Origin: Hyphomonadaceae bacterium UBA7672
GTDB taxonomy: Bacteria; Pseudomonadota; Alphaproteobacteria; Caulobacterales; Hyphomonadaceae
DNA: 64,000 nucleotides
Reading direction: 5' to 3'
Assembly (NCBI GenBank): GCA_002483135.1
Contig: DLHI01000005.1
Location: 62,001-126,000, forward strand
Within the stretch, counting starts at the first letter, position 1. Every line of letters starts with the position of its first letter. The notes below the pieces were generated by a model. The model saw nothing but the letters and a program-made list of their open reading frames with translations, was not told where the DNA came from and searched no databases. Shown one piece after another: positions 33,449 through 43,708 of this stretch. The translations under genes were made by a program, and so were the position numbers.

Positions 33449-33922
33449 TCACCCCTCGCACCTGCGTTCCTGCCCTACGACGCCCACTCGCGTGACGCGT
33501 CCGGTGTCGTTGGCGACGTCGAAATAGAGTTTGCCGTAGTCGTAGAGCGTTGTTTCATTGCGTGTTTCGACGCAACGAGGTTTGCCGAGGGAGGCGCGGG
33601 CGTGAATCTGCTCGGCGCCAGGACGGACGCCGTCCGCAGTGTGGAATCGGGCGTCCTCGACGATGATCCAGTAGACCTCGTCATGGGCGCCGACGGTCAG
33701 CCCGTCGGGGAAAGTGTAGGTGGTGGCGTTCGAATTGGGGATCGGCGCGGTGCGCAGGGGCGTCCCCTTCACGGCGAGCAGGGTGGCCAACGGCATGCCG
33801 ATCTGAACCTCGCCGACGCGCTGTCCGGACACGATCAGGTCGTCGTCGAGTGTCAGGGGGCCGGAGGCGCAGCCGGCGGCGGCGAGGATGGCGGCCAGGA
33901 CGGAGAGGCGGGCAATGTGCAT
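33449..33922 (-). CDS. Predicted lipoprotein
   Basis: 157 residues from the ATG at 33922. MHIARLSVLAAILAAAGCAS holds a lipobox with Cys18. The mature part (IVSGQRVGEVQIGMPLATLL, VGAHDEVYWIIVEDARFHT) looks like a small outer-membrane-linked domain related in style to BamE/SmpA folds. That similarity is impressionistic. Two further Cys lie near the C-terminus (PRCVET, ERRCEG). It is divergent from amiC. Confidence 0.75.
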   Translation of the reverse strand: MHIARLSVLAAILAAAGCASGPLTLDDDLIVSGQRVGEVQIGMPLATLLAVKGTPLRTAPIPNSNATTYTFPDGLTVGAHDEVYWIIVEDARFHTADGVRPGAEQIHARASLGKPRCVETRNETTLYDYGKLYFDVANDTGRVTRVGVVGQERRCEG

Positions 33923-34063
33923 GGCGTCGAACTCGTTCGAAGCGCCCCGCCAGCAGCCCGGCCAGAACAGTACAGCCAGGGCCAAATGTCGAGCGCGATC
34001 AGCGTTCCCAACGAACAGTTAACGACGTGCGGGTAAGGGTCGGGCAGGGATCAGAAGGTCCTT

Positions 34064-35284
34064 GTGGAATGTCCTGAAGGGCGAGGCCGCGTGCGCGCAC
34101 TGGTTGCGAAAATCGCGTTGTTACTTGGCGTGCTGTGTATGGCCGCGTCGAGCGCCGTTGCCGACCCGCCAACCGGCCGGGTGACATCGGTGCGCTTTGG
34201 CGGCGAAGGGCAGGCGACGCGCATCGTCATCGAGAGCGACAGCCCTCTGCAATATCACGTATTCCTGCTGGCGACGGGAACGAGCCGGGTGGTCGTTGAC
34301 CTGCCGCGTGTGCGCTGGTCGATCGGTGGGCTGACGACCGAGTCCGGCTCCGGAAAAGGGACGGGTGTGGTGGCGGGTTATCGCTACGCCCACAACACGG
34401 CGACAACGTCACGGCTGGTGCTGGACCTGGCGCAACCGGCGACGGTTGCGCGCGAGTTTGTGCTGGCAGGCAAGGACAAGGACGAGCCGCACCGTATCGT
34501 CATCGATCTTGATCCGGTGACGCCTCAGGTGTTTGCAGACGCCGCGACCGGCGACATGGGCGGCCCCCAGCCGGTGGCGCGGCAGGTTTCACGCAAGCCA
34601 TTGATTGTTATCGATCCGGGCCATGGCGGTAAGGATCCGGGAGCGCTGTCACGCGGAGGGGTGAAGGAAAAGGATGTCACGCTCGCCATTGCGCTGCAGG
34701 TCCGCGATGTGCTGGTCGCTTCGGGCCGATACGATGTGGCGCTGACCCGCTCGACAGACATTTTCATCGAGCTGGAAGACCGCGTGACGAAGGCGCGGAA
34801 TCTTGGCGCCGATCTGTTCATAGCGCTGCATGCGGACGCAGGCGGCAAACCGACCACGCGTGGAGCGTCCGTGTACACACTGTCTCCCGATGGCGAGAAG
34901 CGGATCGACGGGGTCAGCAAGCAGCATGACTGGCTTCTCGATGTCGAGATCGACTCCGATCGCCCGGACGAGGTGAACCAGATCCTGCGGGATCTTGTGC
35001 AGCGGGAGACCAAGAACCAGTCGGCGCGATTTGCTTCGGGGCTAGCCGAGGCGCTCACAGCTTCGGGTTGGCCGACTCTGGAGAACACCCTCAGGCGCAA
35101 GAGCCTCTACGTGCTGCTGAGCCCGGATACTCCTGCAGCGCTGCTGGAAATGGGGTTCCTGACCAATGACGAAGACGTAACTGCGCTGCAGTCCGAGGCG
35201 AAGCGCCAGAAGCTGGTGGCGGCGGTGAGCCATGCCATCGACACGTATTTCGATAACCAGACCATGATGGTCGCAGGGCGGTAG
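34064..35284 (+). CDS. amiC: N-acetylmuramoyl-L-alanine amidase with AMIN domain
   Basis: About 406 residues from the GTG at 34064 (AGAAGG upstream); a GTG at 34091 would give a more typical signal peptide (RALVAKIALLLGVLCMAASS). The N-terminal AMIN domain (about 45-150) localises it to septal peptidoglycan. The Amidase_3 domain starts at KPLIVIDPGHGGKDPGALS, with zinc ligands there and in LFIALHADAG. AALLEMGFLTNDED carries the catalytic Glu. It splits septal peptidoglycan during division and precedes mrcA, as in relatives. The start is uncertain. Confidence 0.92.
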   Translation: MECPEGRGRVRALVAKIALLLGVLCMAASSAVADPPTGRVTSVRFGGEGQATRIVIESDSPLQYHVFLLATGTSRVVVDLPRVRWSIGGLTTESGSGKGTGVVAGYRYAHNTATTSRLVLDLAQPATVAREFVLAGKDKDEPHRIVIDLDPVTPQVFADAATGDMGGPQPVARQVSRKPLIVIDPGHGGKDPGALSRGGVKEKDVTLAIALQVRDVLVASGRYDVALTRSTDIFIELEDRVTKARNLGADLFIALHADAGGKPTTRGASVYTLSPDGEKRIDGVSKQHDWLLDVEIDSDRPDEVNQILRDLVQRETKNQSARFASGLAEALTASGWPTLENTLRRKSLYVLLSPDTPAALLEMGFLTNDEDVTALQSEAKRQKLVAAVSHAIDTYFDNQTMMVAGR

Positions 35285-35559
35285 ACCTGGCGGCGTTGCG
35301 GCGCCGGAATGGCGTATCGCCGAGGCGCGCGATGCTGTCAAAATGGGCTGTATTTAACGCAAATGAGGCCTGTCGCCGGGCCGGTATGCGCCTTAAAGTC
35401 ACCGCAAACCTCGGTGATTCCGGACTGCTGTTAAGAGGCGGCCATTCGGTGCGCCGGAGTTATCATGGTCGAAGGGACCATGGCTGACTGTGGACCCCGA
35501 CCTACACCCGGCCCCCGCTAACTCGAACAAGGGTCCGGTTTGATCTTGCCTGGTGAAAG

Positions 35560-38343
35560 ATGCAGCTGACTATGCCCCGTTGGAACTGGAAGGTTATCCT
35601 GCTGTCGATCGCGGGCGTGATCGGCCTTGTGGCCATCTCGGGACTTATCTGGTTCTTTGTCGTTACGCAGGACCTGCCCTCCGAAGAGCAGCTTGCCAAT
35701 TACGAGCCGCGCATCATGAGCCGCGTGCATGCCGGCGATGGCGCGCTTGTTGCTGAATTCGCGACGCAGCACCGCGTCTACGTTCCTTCTGAAGACCTGC
35801 CTGACCTTCTGGTGCAGGCCTTCACCTCGGCCGAGGACAAGGACTTCTTCAATCATTCGGGCATCGACCTGTGGGGTATGTTCCGCGGCGCGATCCTCAA
35901 TCCGCTGATGGGACGCGACCAGGCGGGCGGATCGACGATCACGCAGCAGGTCGTGAAGAACATGCTGCTCGACGCCACGAAGTCGATCGAGCGCAAGGTT
36001 CGCGAGGCGGTGCTCGCGATGCGTCTCGAGAAGATGCTGACGAAGGAGCAGATTCTCGAGCTCTACCTGAACGAGATCTATCTTGGTGGCAGGTCTTATG
36101 GCGTGGGCGCAGCGTCGCTGAACTATTTCGGCAAGTCGCTGGGCGACCTGACCATCGCCGAATGCGCCATGCTCGCCGCGCTGCCGCAGGCGCCAGGACG
36201 CGTGAATCCGTATCTGAATCGGGAAGCAGCCATCGAGCGCCGCAACTGGGTGATCGGCCGCATGGTCGTCAACGGTTACATCTCGCAAGCCGACGCCGAC
36301 AAGGCGATGGCAGAAGAGCTCGTCGTGGTCGATCGCCTGAACACGGCCGAAAACCAGGCGTCGGGTTACTATGTCGAGCAGCTTCGTCGCGAATTGCTGA
36401 TCATGGAAATCGTGCGGCTGGCGGCTGAAGCGGGCAAGATGCCCAAGGAAGCAACGCCGGCGACCTTCAAGGCTCTCCCGGCGAGTGAACAGAAGTCGCT
36501 GCGCGAGCAGTTTGAAGTTGAGGCGTCGAAGGCGCTCAACGAGGGCGGGCTGTCGATCCGCTCCACGCTCGACTCGAACCTGCAGCTGATTGCTCAGACC
36601 GCGCTACGCGCCGGGCTTGAAAGCTATGACCGTCGCCATGGGTGGCGCGGCCCGATCCACACGATGAAAGTCGATGAGGAGTTCGGCAAGGCGCTTACCG
36701 ACTATGCGAACGCCAAGGATACCAAGGCCAAGGTCTCCGTGGGTGGTAATGACTGGCAGCTTGCGCTGGTGCGGTCGGTAAACAAGGATGCAGTACGGCT
36801 TGGCCTTTCCAGCGGCGAGACGGGCACGCTGCATCCCGACGACGTGAAATGGGCGGCGCCGTTCAAGCGCGAAGGCGGGACGGGCCTGAAGGCCGGCGAC
36901 GTGATCTTCGTTTCGCGCCAACCGACACCCGATGTCACAAGCCAGCTGATCACCGACTATGGCGTACCGAAGAAGACGGCGGCCAACGCGCCGTGGCGGC
37001 TGCGCCAGGTGCCTGCCGTGCAGGGCGCGCTGATCGCGATGGACCCGCACACCGGCCGCGTGCTTGCCATGGCGGGCGGCTATTCCTTCCAACTCAGCTC
37101 GTACAACCGGGTGATCCAGGCGCAGCGGCAGCCCGGCTCATCATTCAAGCCGTTCGTCTATGCCGCCGCCTTCGAGACGGTCGATCAGCAGTTGCTGGCC
37201 GAACGGCCTGAGACACAGGGCTACAAGTGGACGCCCGGCTCGCGCCTGCCGGACATTCCCTACGTCTCCTGCACGGTCGTTGGCGGCGAAGAGAAGTGCT
37301 ACAAGCCTGCCAACTACTCCGAGAAGTTCTATGGTCTCACGCCCCTGCGCATCGGGGTGGAGAAATCGTACAACGCTATCACTGTGCGCCTCGCCAGCGA
37401 GATCGGTTTCGACAAGGTGTCCGAGATCGGCGAGCGGATGGGAATTTACGACAAGCTGCCGGCATACGAAGCCATGTCGCTTGGCGCCGGCGAGACGACG
37501 CCAATGCGGATGGCGATCGCTTATGCCGGGCTGGTCAATGGCGGCAAGCAGGTTCAGCCCGTCATGTTCGATCGCATTCAGAATCGCTATGGCGAGACGA
37601 TCTACAAGACGGACACGCGCGAGTGCGCCGGATGCTCGGCCGAATGGACGCGGGGACTGACGCCGCCTGTTCTGGCCGACCAGCGCAAGCAGGTGATGGA
37701 CCCGGTAACGGCCTATCAGGTCGTCTCCATTCTGGAAGGCGCTGTGCAGCGCGGAACGGGCACGACGATCCGTTCAGTCGGCAAGTCCATCGCGGCGAAG
37801 ACTGGCACTACTAACGACCAGTTCGATGCGTGGACGGTCGGCTTCAGCCCGAACCTTGTGGCCGCGGTCTGGGTTGGCTTCGACACGCCGCGCGACATGG
37901 GCACGGGCGAATCCGGCGGCCGGGTCGCGGCGCCGATCTTCCGCGACTTCATGCTGGCTGCGCTGAAGGACAAGCCTGATGTCGGTTTCAGGATTCCCGG
38001 CGGCGTCGAGTTGATCGACATCGATGCGGACACGGGTTGCCTGCCGGATGCGGGGACGCGGCTGGTGATCGTGGAGGCTTTCCGGTCGGGTTCCGGGCCG
38101 ACGGATGTCTGCGAACCGTCAGTGGGTGCTGATGGCTATCGTGTCGACTTCAGCAGCATGGCGGCGGGTGACGAGGTGGCTTCGTCCACACGCGACGGGC
38201 AGGTGGTGTCCCAACCGGCGGACGGCAGCCAACCGAACATCCCCGTTGACCCGAATGTTCCGTTCGACCCGACCGCTCCCCTGACGCCGCCGGTTACGCC
38301 GCCGAGCGACGAAGACCTGACCTTCGACGACGGCACTTTCTGA
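35560..38343 (+). CDS. mrcA: Penicillin-binding protein 1A (bifunctional)
   Basis: 927 residues. A single membrane anchor lies at about 12-35. The GT51 transglycosylase follows, with AFTSAEDKDFFNHSGIDLWG (catalytic Glu92) and GGSTITQQVVKNML. An OB-like insert is around 380-480. The transpeptidase has Ser527 in PGSSFKPF and a KTGTT motif near 750. The last ~60 residues are Pro/Asp-rich. It polymerises and cross-links peptidoglycan. The amiC-mrcA-prfB order is conserved in related genomes. Confidence 0.97.
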   Translation: MQLTMPRWNWKVILLSIAGVIGLVAISGLIWFFVVTQDLPSEEQLANYEPRIMSRVHAGDGALVAEFATQHRVYVPSEDLPDLLVQAFTSAEDKDFFNHSGIDLWGMFRGAILNPLMGRDQAGGSTITQQVVKNMLLDATKSIERKVREAVLAMRLEKMLTKEQILELYLNEIYLGGRSYGVGAASLNYFGKSLGDLTIAECAMLAALPQAPGRVNPYLNREAAIERRNWVIGRMVVNGYISQADADKAMAEELVVVDRLNTAENQASGYYVEQLRRELLIMEIVRLAAEAGKMPKEATPATFKALPASEQKSLREQFEVEASKALNEGGLSIRSTLDSNLQLIAQTALRAGLESYDRRHGWRGPIHTMKVDEEFGKALTDYANAKDTKAKVSVGGNDWQLALVRSVNKDAVRLGLSSGETGTLHPDDVKWAAPFKREGGTGLKAGDVIFVSRQPTPDVTSQLITDYGVPKKTAANAPWRLRQVPAVQGALIAMDPHTGRVLAMAGGYSFQLSSYNRVIQAQRQPGSSFKPFVYAAAFETVDQQLLAERPETQGYKWTPGSRLPDIPYVSCTVVGGEEKCYKPANYSEKFYGLTPLRIGVEKSYNAITVRLASEIGFDKVSEIGERMGIYDKLPAYEAMSLGAGETTPMRMAIAYAGLVNGGKQVQPVMFDRIQNRYGETIYKTDTRECAGCSAEWTRGLTPPVLADQRKQVMDPVTAYQVVSILEGAVQRGTGTTIRSVGKSIAAKTGTTNDQFDAWTVGFSPNLVAAVWVGFDTPRDMGTGESGGRVAAPIFRDFMLAALKDKPDVGFRIPGGVELIDIDADTGCLPDAGTRLVIVEAFRSGSGPTDVCEPSVGADGYRVDFSSMAAGDEVASSTRDGQVVSQPADGSQPNIPVDPNVPFDPTAPLTPPVTPPSDEDLTFDDGTF

Positions 38344-38439
38344 GCCAGGGCGCGCGAGGCGGGAGGCTGCCCCTTCCGTCCCGCGCCGCACTGCTCTAGG
38401 AGCCTTCCGTTCCCAATCGCCGTCCTAGATGAGACCGCC

Positions 38440-39565
38440 ATGACGCCCGAACTTGAATCGATGATCGACACCATCCGGCAGTCGGTGGCTCTTCTGCGGA
38501 GGCGTCTTTGACTGGGGCGTCGCCGAAAAACGCCTCGCCGAACTGAACGCGCTGTCCGAGCGCCCTGACTTCTGGAACGATCCTCAGAAAGCCCAGCCGA
38601 TGATGCGCGAGCGCACGCGCATCGAGTCTGCGATGACTGACATCCGCATGCTCGAGCGCGAAGCGGACGACGCGGTCGAACTGTGGGACATGGCGCAGGC
38701 AGAGGGCGACAAGGGCGCACTTGCCGAGGTGGAAGCCAGCATCCGCGCGGCGCTGGGCAAGGCCAAGGACGCCGAATTGAAGGCGCTGCTGTCTGGCGAG
38801 GTGGACGCCAACGACTGCTATATCGAGATCAACGCAGGCGCGGGCGGCACGGAGAGCCAGGACTGGGCCTCGATGTTGCGCCGCATGTATGTGCGCTACG
38901 CCAATGCCAAGGGCTGGAAGATCGAGGAGATCGACGACCATCCGGGCGAGGCGGCGGGCATCAAGTCGGCCACCATGCTGATCAAGGGCGAATACGCCTA
39001 TGGCTGGCTGAAGAGCGAGAGCGGCGTGCATCGACTCGTTCGCATATCGCCATATGACTCGAATGCCCGGCGGCATACGAGTTTTGCTTCCGTCTGGGTC
39101 TATCCGGTGATCGACGACACGATCGTGGTCGATATCAAGGAGAGCGATGTTCGGACTGATACGTATCGCGCGTCGGGTTCGGGCGGCCAGCACATCAACA
39201 AGACGGACTCGGCTGTACGCCTCACGCACGCGCCGACAGGTATCGTGGTTGCGGTGCAGGCTGAACGCTCGCAGCACAAGAACCGCGCCAAGGCATGGGA
39301 CATGCTGCGCGCGCGTATCTACGAGATGGAACTGAAGAAGCGCGAGGCGGCGGCGCAGGCCGAAGCCGATTCGAAGACGGAGATCGGCTGGGGCCGGCAG
39401 ATCCGCTCCTACGTTCTGCAGCCGTATCAGATGGTAAAAGACCTGCGGACGGGCGTGGAGACGTCGGATACCGGCGGGGTGCTGGATGGCGATCTCGACG
39501 CGTTCCTGCAGGCGTCACTGAGCCACAAGCTGGGACCTGAAACGGTTGTGGAAGACCTGGACTAG
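38440..39565 (+). CDS. prfB: Peptide chain release factor 2, with programmed +1 frameshift
   Basis: 374 residues after frameshifting. Translation starts at ATG 38440, reads 23 codons to CTT (38506-38508), meets an in-frame TGA (38509-38511), and continues in +1 from GAC at 38510. The rest holds EINAGAGGTESQDWASMLRR with the GGT region, and GSGGQHINKTDSAVRL with the catalytic GGQ. The RF2-type stop-recognition region is around residue 200. RF2 releases at UGA and UAA; its own UGA makes the shift autoregulatory. An annotation without the shift would begin falsely near 38600. Confidence 0.96.
38498..38512 (+). promoter_or_regulatory. RF2 programmed frameshift signal
   Basis: Shine-Dalgarno-like GGAGG (38498-38502), a 3-base spacer CGT, then CTT TGA C (38506-38512). 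Arrangement and spacing match the classic prfB slippery site, where the internal SD and slow UGA decoding push the ribosome +1. Confidence 0.95.
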
Positions 39566-39659
39566 CTGGGGTGCTGGTGCGCGGATGGCGCGCTGTCCGG
39601 AAGATGACTGGCTGCCCCGAAAATGCCCTGATTGAACCATTGCGGACCTAAGGATTATC

Positions 39660-39673
39660 GTTTATCGATAAAC
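39660..39673. promoter_or_regulatory. 14-bp perfect palindrome upstream of a TonB-dependent receptor
   Basis: GTTTATCGATAAAC is a perfect palindrome centred about 52 bp before the receptor ATG, in an AT-rich patch of otherwise GC-rich DNA. It looks like an operator for a dimeric repressor. The binding protein is unknown. Confidence 0.45.
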
Positions 39674-39718
39674 CAAGGTCAGGCGGACGTGATTCCGCCA
39701 AGTCAGTGGGACAGGTCC

Positions 39719-41803
39719 ATGCGCAAGTATTATACTTTTAGTTTCACGGCAATACTGATGGCGTCGGTGGCTGTCCCGGCGTTTGCCCAGGATATCCAGA
39801 CTGTCCCCGTGGCGACCGGCGCTGCGGACGCAGAAGGCGTCATCAGCTACACGCCCGTCGATTTCGCCGCCGCCCGTCCGAACACGGCACTGGAGATGAT
39901 CAACCGCATTCCCGGCTTCAGCTTTGACGGCGGTGACAATGTTCGTGGCTTCGCCGGCGCCGCCGGAAACGTGCTGATCGACGGCGCGCGTCCCACCAGC
40001 AAGACGGACGGACTGGGCGATACGCTTGGACGCATTCCCATTGACCAGGTGGAGCGCATCGACGTCATCCGGGGCGGCGCGCCGGGCATCGACATGCAAG
40101 GCCAGACGGTGGTGGCCAACGTGATCCGCAAGAAGGCGGACACGTTCCAGCAGGTCTTTTCAGTTCGGAGCTTCCTGTTCGCCGATACCGGCAAGACCAT
40201 CCCGGGATGGAACTATCAGGCGACGCGACGCGTCGGCGAACACCAGTTCGACTTCTCGGCGGGGCGCGGCATCTCTATGGATGACTCGGTCGGACGGGGC
40301 TGGCGCACGACGACTGATCCGGACGGCGATCTGTTGTTGTTCGAAAATGCGCGCACCGAAGGCGATGGCGCGGTGCACACGCTTCGCGGTGGATACAAGG
40401 GACCGCAGTTCGGCGGCACGCTGAGCCTCAATGGCGTGATCGGTACGGACGAATTCAAGAACGAGTCCTACTTCACGACGCCTTCCACAAGCGAAGCGTA
40501 TGTCAGCCGTTCGGCCAACGATCGTGGCGAGATCGGCATCAACTACACGACCGACCTTACGCCTGAACTGGAGTGGGAGACGCTGGGCCTGCTCAAGCTC
40601 GCGGTTGGTTCGTTCGATGCAACGGGTGTGACGGCGGGCGGCTCGCAACTGTTCGAGATCGAGGCCGAGGCTGGTGAGCGGATTGCGCGCTCCGTGTTGC
40701 GCTATGCGTATTCGCCGGAGTTGTCCTTCGAGGGCGGTGGCGAAATCGCCTACAACTATCGCGAACAGCAGGTGGCGTTGACGCGGAACGGCGCGCCAGT
40801 CCCGTTGCCGGCGTCGGACGTGTTGGTCGAGGAGACGCGCGGCGAAGCGTTCGTGCAGGCGAACTGGCGGCCGTTGCCCGAATGGACGATCGAGGGAGGC
40901 GTTCGCGTCGAGCGTTCAACGATCACGCAATCGGGCGACACGGACCGGGAGCGTTCGTTCACCTATCCCAAGCCGCGTCTTGTGCTGACCTGGTCGCCGT
41001 CAAAGGACGACCAGCTGCGCTTGCGGGCGGAGCGCGAAGTGGGTCAGCTCGACTTCCAGGACTTTGCTTCGGAAGTGGATCTCAATTCCGGCCAGCAGAG
41101 CACTGGCAACTCCGAACTCGAGCCGGACAAGACGTGGGTTTACGAAGCCACCTACGAAAAGCGCTTCTGGGATGGCGCGGCCGCCGTGCTGACCTTTCGC
41201 CACGAAGATATCTCGGACGTTGTGGACCTCTTCCCGCGCGATGTCATGATCGACACGGACAACGACAACATTCCCGACACGAGCGTGCTTCTGGTCGGCC
41301 CGGGCAATATCGGCAATGGCAAGAATGACGAGATCAGCTTCAACCTGACGCTGCCGCTGGCCAATCTGGGCCTGAAGGGCGCGGAGCTGAAAATCGAGAC
41401 GGAGTGGGAGAACAGCGAAGTTACCGATCCTCTGACGGGAGAGACGCGCCGGATCTCCGGGCAGCGGCCAGACGATGTGAATGTGAACTTCCGTCAGGAT
41501 TTGCCCGACCTGCACCTTACCTTCGGCGTCGGCTGGTTCTCGGGCTGGCGCGAGAGCTATTATCAGGTCGACAATATCGAGAACCTGAGGCTGAAGGACT
41601 TCTATCACTCGTTCATCGAATGGAAACCGGATCCAGGCTTCACGCTGCGCGCGGAGCTGAACAACTTCGATCCGTACAGCTTCAATATCGAGCGTTCGAT
41701 CTATGCTGGCCGCCGTGACCAGTTCCCGCTTGAGACGATTGAGACGGAGCGCCGGAATTCGCAGGTGATGGGCATGCTGAGCGCTCGGTGGACGTTCAAT
41801 TGA
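39719..41803 (+). CDS. TonB-dependent outer-membrane receptor
   Basis: 694 residues from the ATG at 39719. The signal peptide ends at AVPAFAQ (residue 24). The plug domain is at about 45-140, with ALEMINRIPGFSFDGGDNVR and IDQVERIDVIRGGAPGIDMQ. The remaining ~550 residues are alternating beta-strands of the barrel, and the last residue pattern SARWTFN fits the Bam signal loosely. No ligand can be named. A PQQ-dehydrogenase gene lies convergent, 18 bp away. A 14-bp palindrome precedes it. Confidence 0.9.
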   Translation: MRKYYTFSFTAILMASVAVPAFAQDIQTVPVATGAADAEGVISYTPVDFAAARPNTALEMINRIPGFSFDGGDNVRGFAGAAGNVLIDGARPTSKTDGLGDTLGRIPIDQVERIDVIRGGAPGIDMQGQTVVANVIRKKADTFQQVFSVRSFLFADTGKTIPGWNYQATRRVGEHQFDFSAGRGISMDDSVGRGWRTTTDPDGDLLLFENARTEGDGAVHTLRGGYKGPQFGGTLSLNGVIGTDEFKNESYFTTPSTSEAYVSRSANDRGEIGINYTTDLTPELEWETLGLLKLAVGSFDATGVTAGGSQLFEIEAEAGERIARSVLRYAYSPELSFEGGGEIAYNYREQQVALTRNGAPVPLPASDVLVEETRGEAFVQANWRPLPEWTIEGGVRVERSTITQSGDTDRERSFTYPKPRLVLTWSPSKDDQLRLRAEREVGQLDFQDFASEVDLNSGQQSTGNSELEPDKTWVYEATYEKRFWDGAAAVLTFRHEDISDVVDLFPRDVMIDTDNDNIPDTSVLLVGPGNIGNGKNDEISFNLTLPLANLGLKGAELKIETEWENSEVTDPLTGETRRISGQRPDDVNVNFRQDLPDLHLTFGVGWFSGWRESYYQVDNIENLRLKDFYHSFIEWKPDPGFTLRAELNNFDPYSFNIERSIYAGRRDQFPLETIETERRNSQVMGMLSARWTFN

Positions 41804-41821
41804 TGTCAGGCTGAAGGCGAC

Positions 41822-43405
41822 TCACCCCGGTGTGATGCGCATCAGGACGCTTTCGGCGCCTTCGTCGGTGATCACGTAGAGGTAGCCGTCGGGACCTTGC
41901 TCGACGTCGCGGATGCGCTGGTGGAGATCGAACAGCAGCATCTCGCTCCGGACGACCTCCCAGTTCTCGTTGAAGACGATGCGCTGCAGGTGACCGGTGC
42001 GCGGGGCGTTGCTCATGCGCATGGCGCCGACAAACAGGTTTCGCTGCCAGCCGGGGAATTTGTCGCCGGTGTAGAAGACCATGCCCCCCGGCGCGATGGA
42101 CGGGACGTAGGAGATGTGCGGGCGGACCATGCCTGCGTTGCTTACAGGCTGCGCGTTGACCTTCTGGCCGGCGTAGTAGCGGCCGTCGCTGACGATGGGC
42201 CAGCCATAGTTCTGGCCGGGGCGGAGGATGTTGATTTCGTCGCCGCCCTGGGGCCCGTGCTCGGAGACCCAGAACTCGTTGGTCCAGGGATTGAGCGCCA
42301 AGCCGAGATTGACGCGGTGGCCGAGCGTGAAGATTTCGGGGTTGTATCCAGTCTTGTCCGCGAACGGGTTGTCCTTCGGGATCGTGCCGTCGTCGTTCAG
42401 GCGCAGGGTCTTGCCGGCATAGTCGTCGGGCTTCTGCGCGCGGCCGATGGATTCGTCGGTGCCAACGCCGGGGCAGCCGATGGTGAAGTAGAGTTTCCCG
42501 TCGGGGCCGAACATCATCTTCATGTAGAGCGCGTCGACATCGTCGCCGACGAAGATATCCTTGCCGTCCACGATCTCCTTACCATTCCAGCGGCCGCGGA
42601 AGATGGCGTTGTTGCCGTACTCGCCATGGGCGGGCTTGTGGTAGGCGAGGTAGATCAGCCCGTTGCTGGCAAAGTCGGGGTGCAGCTTCACGTCCATAAA
42701 GCCGGTGGCGGTACCGAGGACAGCGACTGTGGGAACGCCGGCGATAGGCGTGGGATCAAGCTCGCCGCTGCGGACGATGCGGAGCGTGCCGGCGCGTTCG
42801 GCGATGAGGACATCACCGGTCGGCAGGAATTCGATGGCGCGGGGCGAGGTGAGGCCGCGTGTGACGACGGAGACGCTGATGTGGCGGGCTTCCCACGACT
42901 CGAAGGCGAAGGGGCCGTCGGCGAGGGCGGGCGCGGGCCATGCCTCGGGACGTGGCGCGTCTGCCGTATCGCGCTCGGCGCGGATGCGGCGAGCGGGATA
43001 GGGGATGCCGTCGACGTAGGCGCTGCGGTTGCGGCCGGTGGGGTCGGTGCTCAGATCGGCGTTGGCGAACTGGGGTGTGGCCGCCGCCGAGGCGAGGAAG
43101 GCGATGACGTGCTCACGCTGGTCAGGCTGCAGCATGCCGGACTGGAGCGCCATCAGTCCATCCGGGGAGAGGGCTGCAGAGACGCGCGCGGCGCCGAGCG
43201 TGTGGAGTTCGTCGAGTTCGGGAGCAGTCTCGTCTCCGCCATTGTGGCAAGCGGCGCAGAAGCGGTCGTAGACAGCCTGTCCGGCTGCTGCCTCCAGCGT
43301 AGGAGCAGGCATCTCGGTTGCGGCGGCTTCAGGCGGAGGGGCGGTGGACGTGCAGCTGGCGAGACCCAGCGCCAGGGTCATAAGCGATACGGTTGAGAGT
43401 TTCAT
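41822..43405 (-). CDS. Cytochrome c-fused PQQ-dependent sugar dehydrogenase lipoprotein
   Basis: 527 residues from the ATG at 43405. A lipobox (LGLASC, Cys18) is followed by a Pro/Ala linker and a small cytochrome c domain: CAACH at 50-54, with a distal Met probably in SGMLQPDQREHV. From ~190 comes the six-bladed GDH-like propeller: VVTRGLTSPRAIEFLPTGDV, VWVSEHGPQGGDEIN-type motif (WVSEHGPQGGDE) and APGGMVFYTGDKFPGWQ. It likely oxidises an aldose or alcohol in the periplasm and passes electrons to its own haem. The fusion puts enzyme and acceptor in one chain. Confidence 0.9.
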   Translation of the reverse strand: MKLSTVSLMTLALGLASCTSTAPPPEAAATEMPAPTLEAAAGQAVYDRFCAACHNGGDETAPELDELHTLGAARVSAALSPDGLMALQSGMLQPDQREHVIAFLASAAATPQFANADLSTDPTGRNRSAYVDGIPYPARRIRAERDTADAPRPEAWPAPALADGPFAFESWEARHISVSVVTRGLTSPRAIEFLPTGDVLIAERAGTLRIVRSGELDPTPIAGVPTVAVLGTATGFMDVKLHPDFASNGLIYLAYHKPAHGEYGNNAIFRGRWNGKEIVDGKDIFVGDDVDALYMKMMFGPDGKLYFTIGCPGVGTDESIGRAQKPDDYAGKTLRLNDDGTIPKDNPFADKTGYNPEIFTLGHRVNLGLALNPWTNEFWVSEHGPQGGDEINILRPGQNYGWPIVSDGRYYAGQKVNAQPVSNAGMVRPHISYVPSIAPGGMVFYTGDKFPGWQRNLFVGAMRMSNAPRTGHLQRIVFNENWEVVRSEMLLFDLHQRIRDVEQGPDGYLYVITDEGAESVLMRITPG

Positions 43406-43708
43406 GCTTGTCCCCACATCCGGCGCGGCGTGCCGGACGCATAGAAGGCGCATTGCAGTCGGCCAGTCACGCTGCGGCGCGGCAGAAGAGGTCTGCGAAG
43501 GGGATTCCGGCTCTGATCGGGCCCACGCGTGAGTGGCTTCGAGGCTGGCGGATGCGCCAATCCGCGTGGGGGCGAAAATCGGCGTGAAATCAATAACTCA
43601 GGCCTGTGGATCAAACGCCATATTCGTTTGTATCGCGGCGCACAAATGGTCTAGAAGATCATCTCGAATCCCGGCGGCCGCGCCGCCCATTTTCCGGACG
43701 ATTTCTGC
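43406..43708. other. 303-bp divergent region between the PQQ dehydrogenase and gyrA
   Basis: It holds the promoters of both genes. A possible gyrA promoter is TTGTAT (43628-43633), a 15-base gap, then GTCTAGAA (43649-43656), loosely like the alphaproteobacterial housekeeping pattern. No other gene is seen. Confidence 0.35.
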
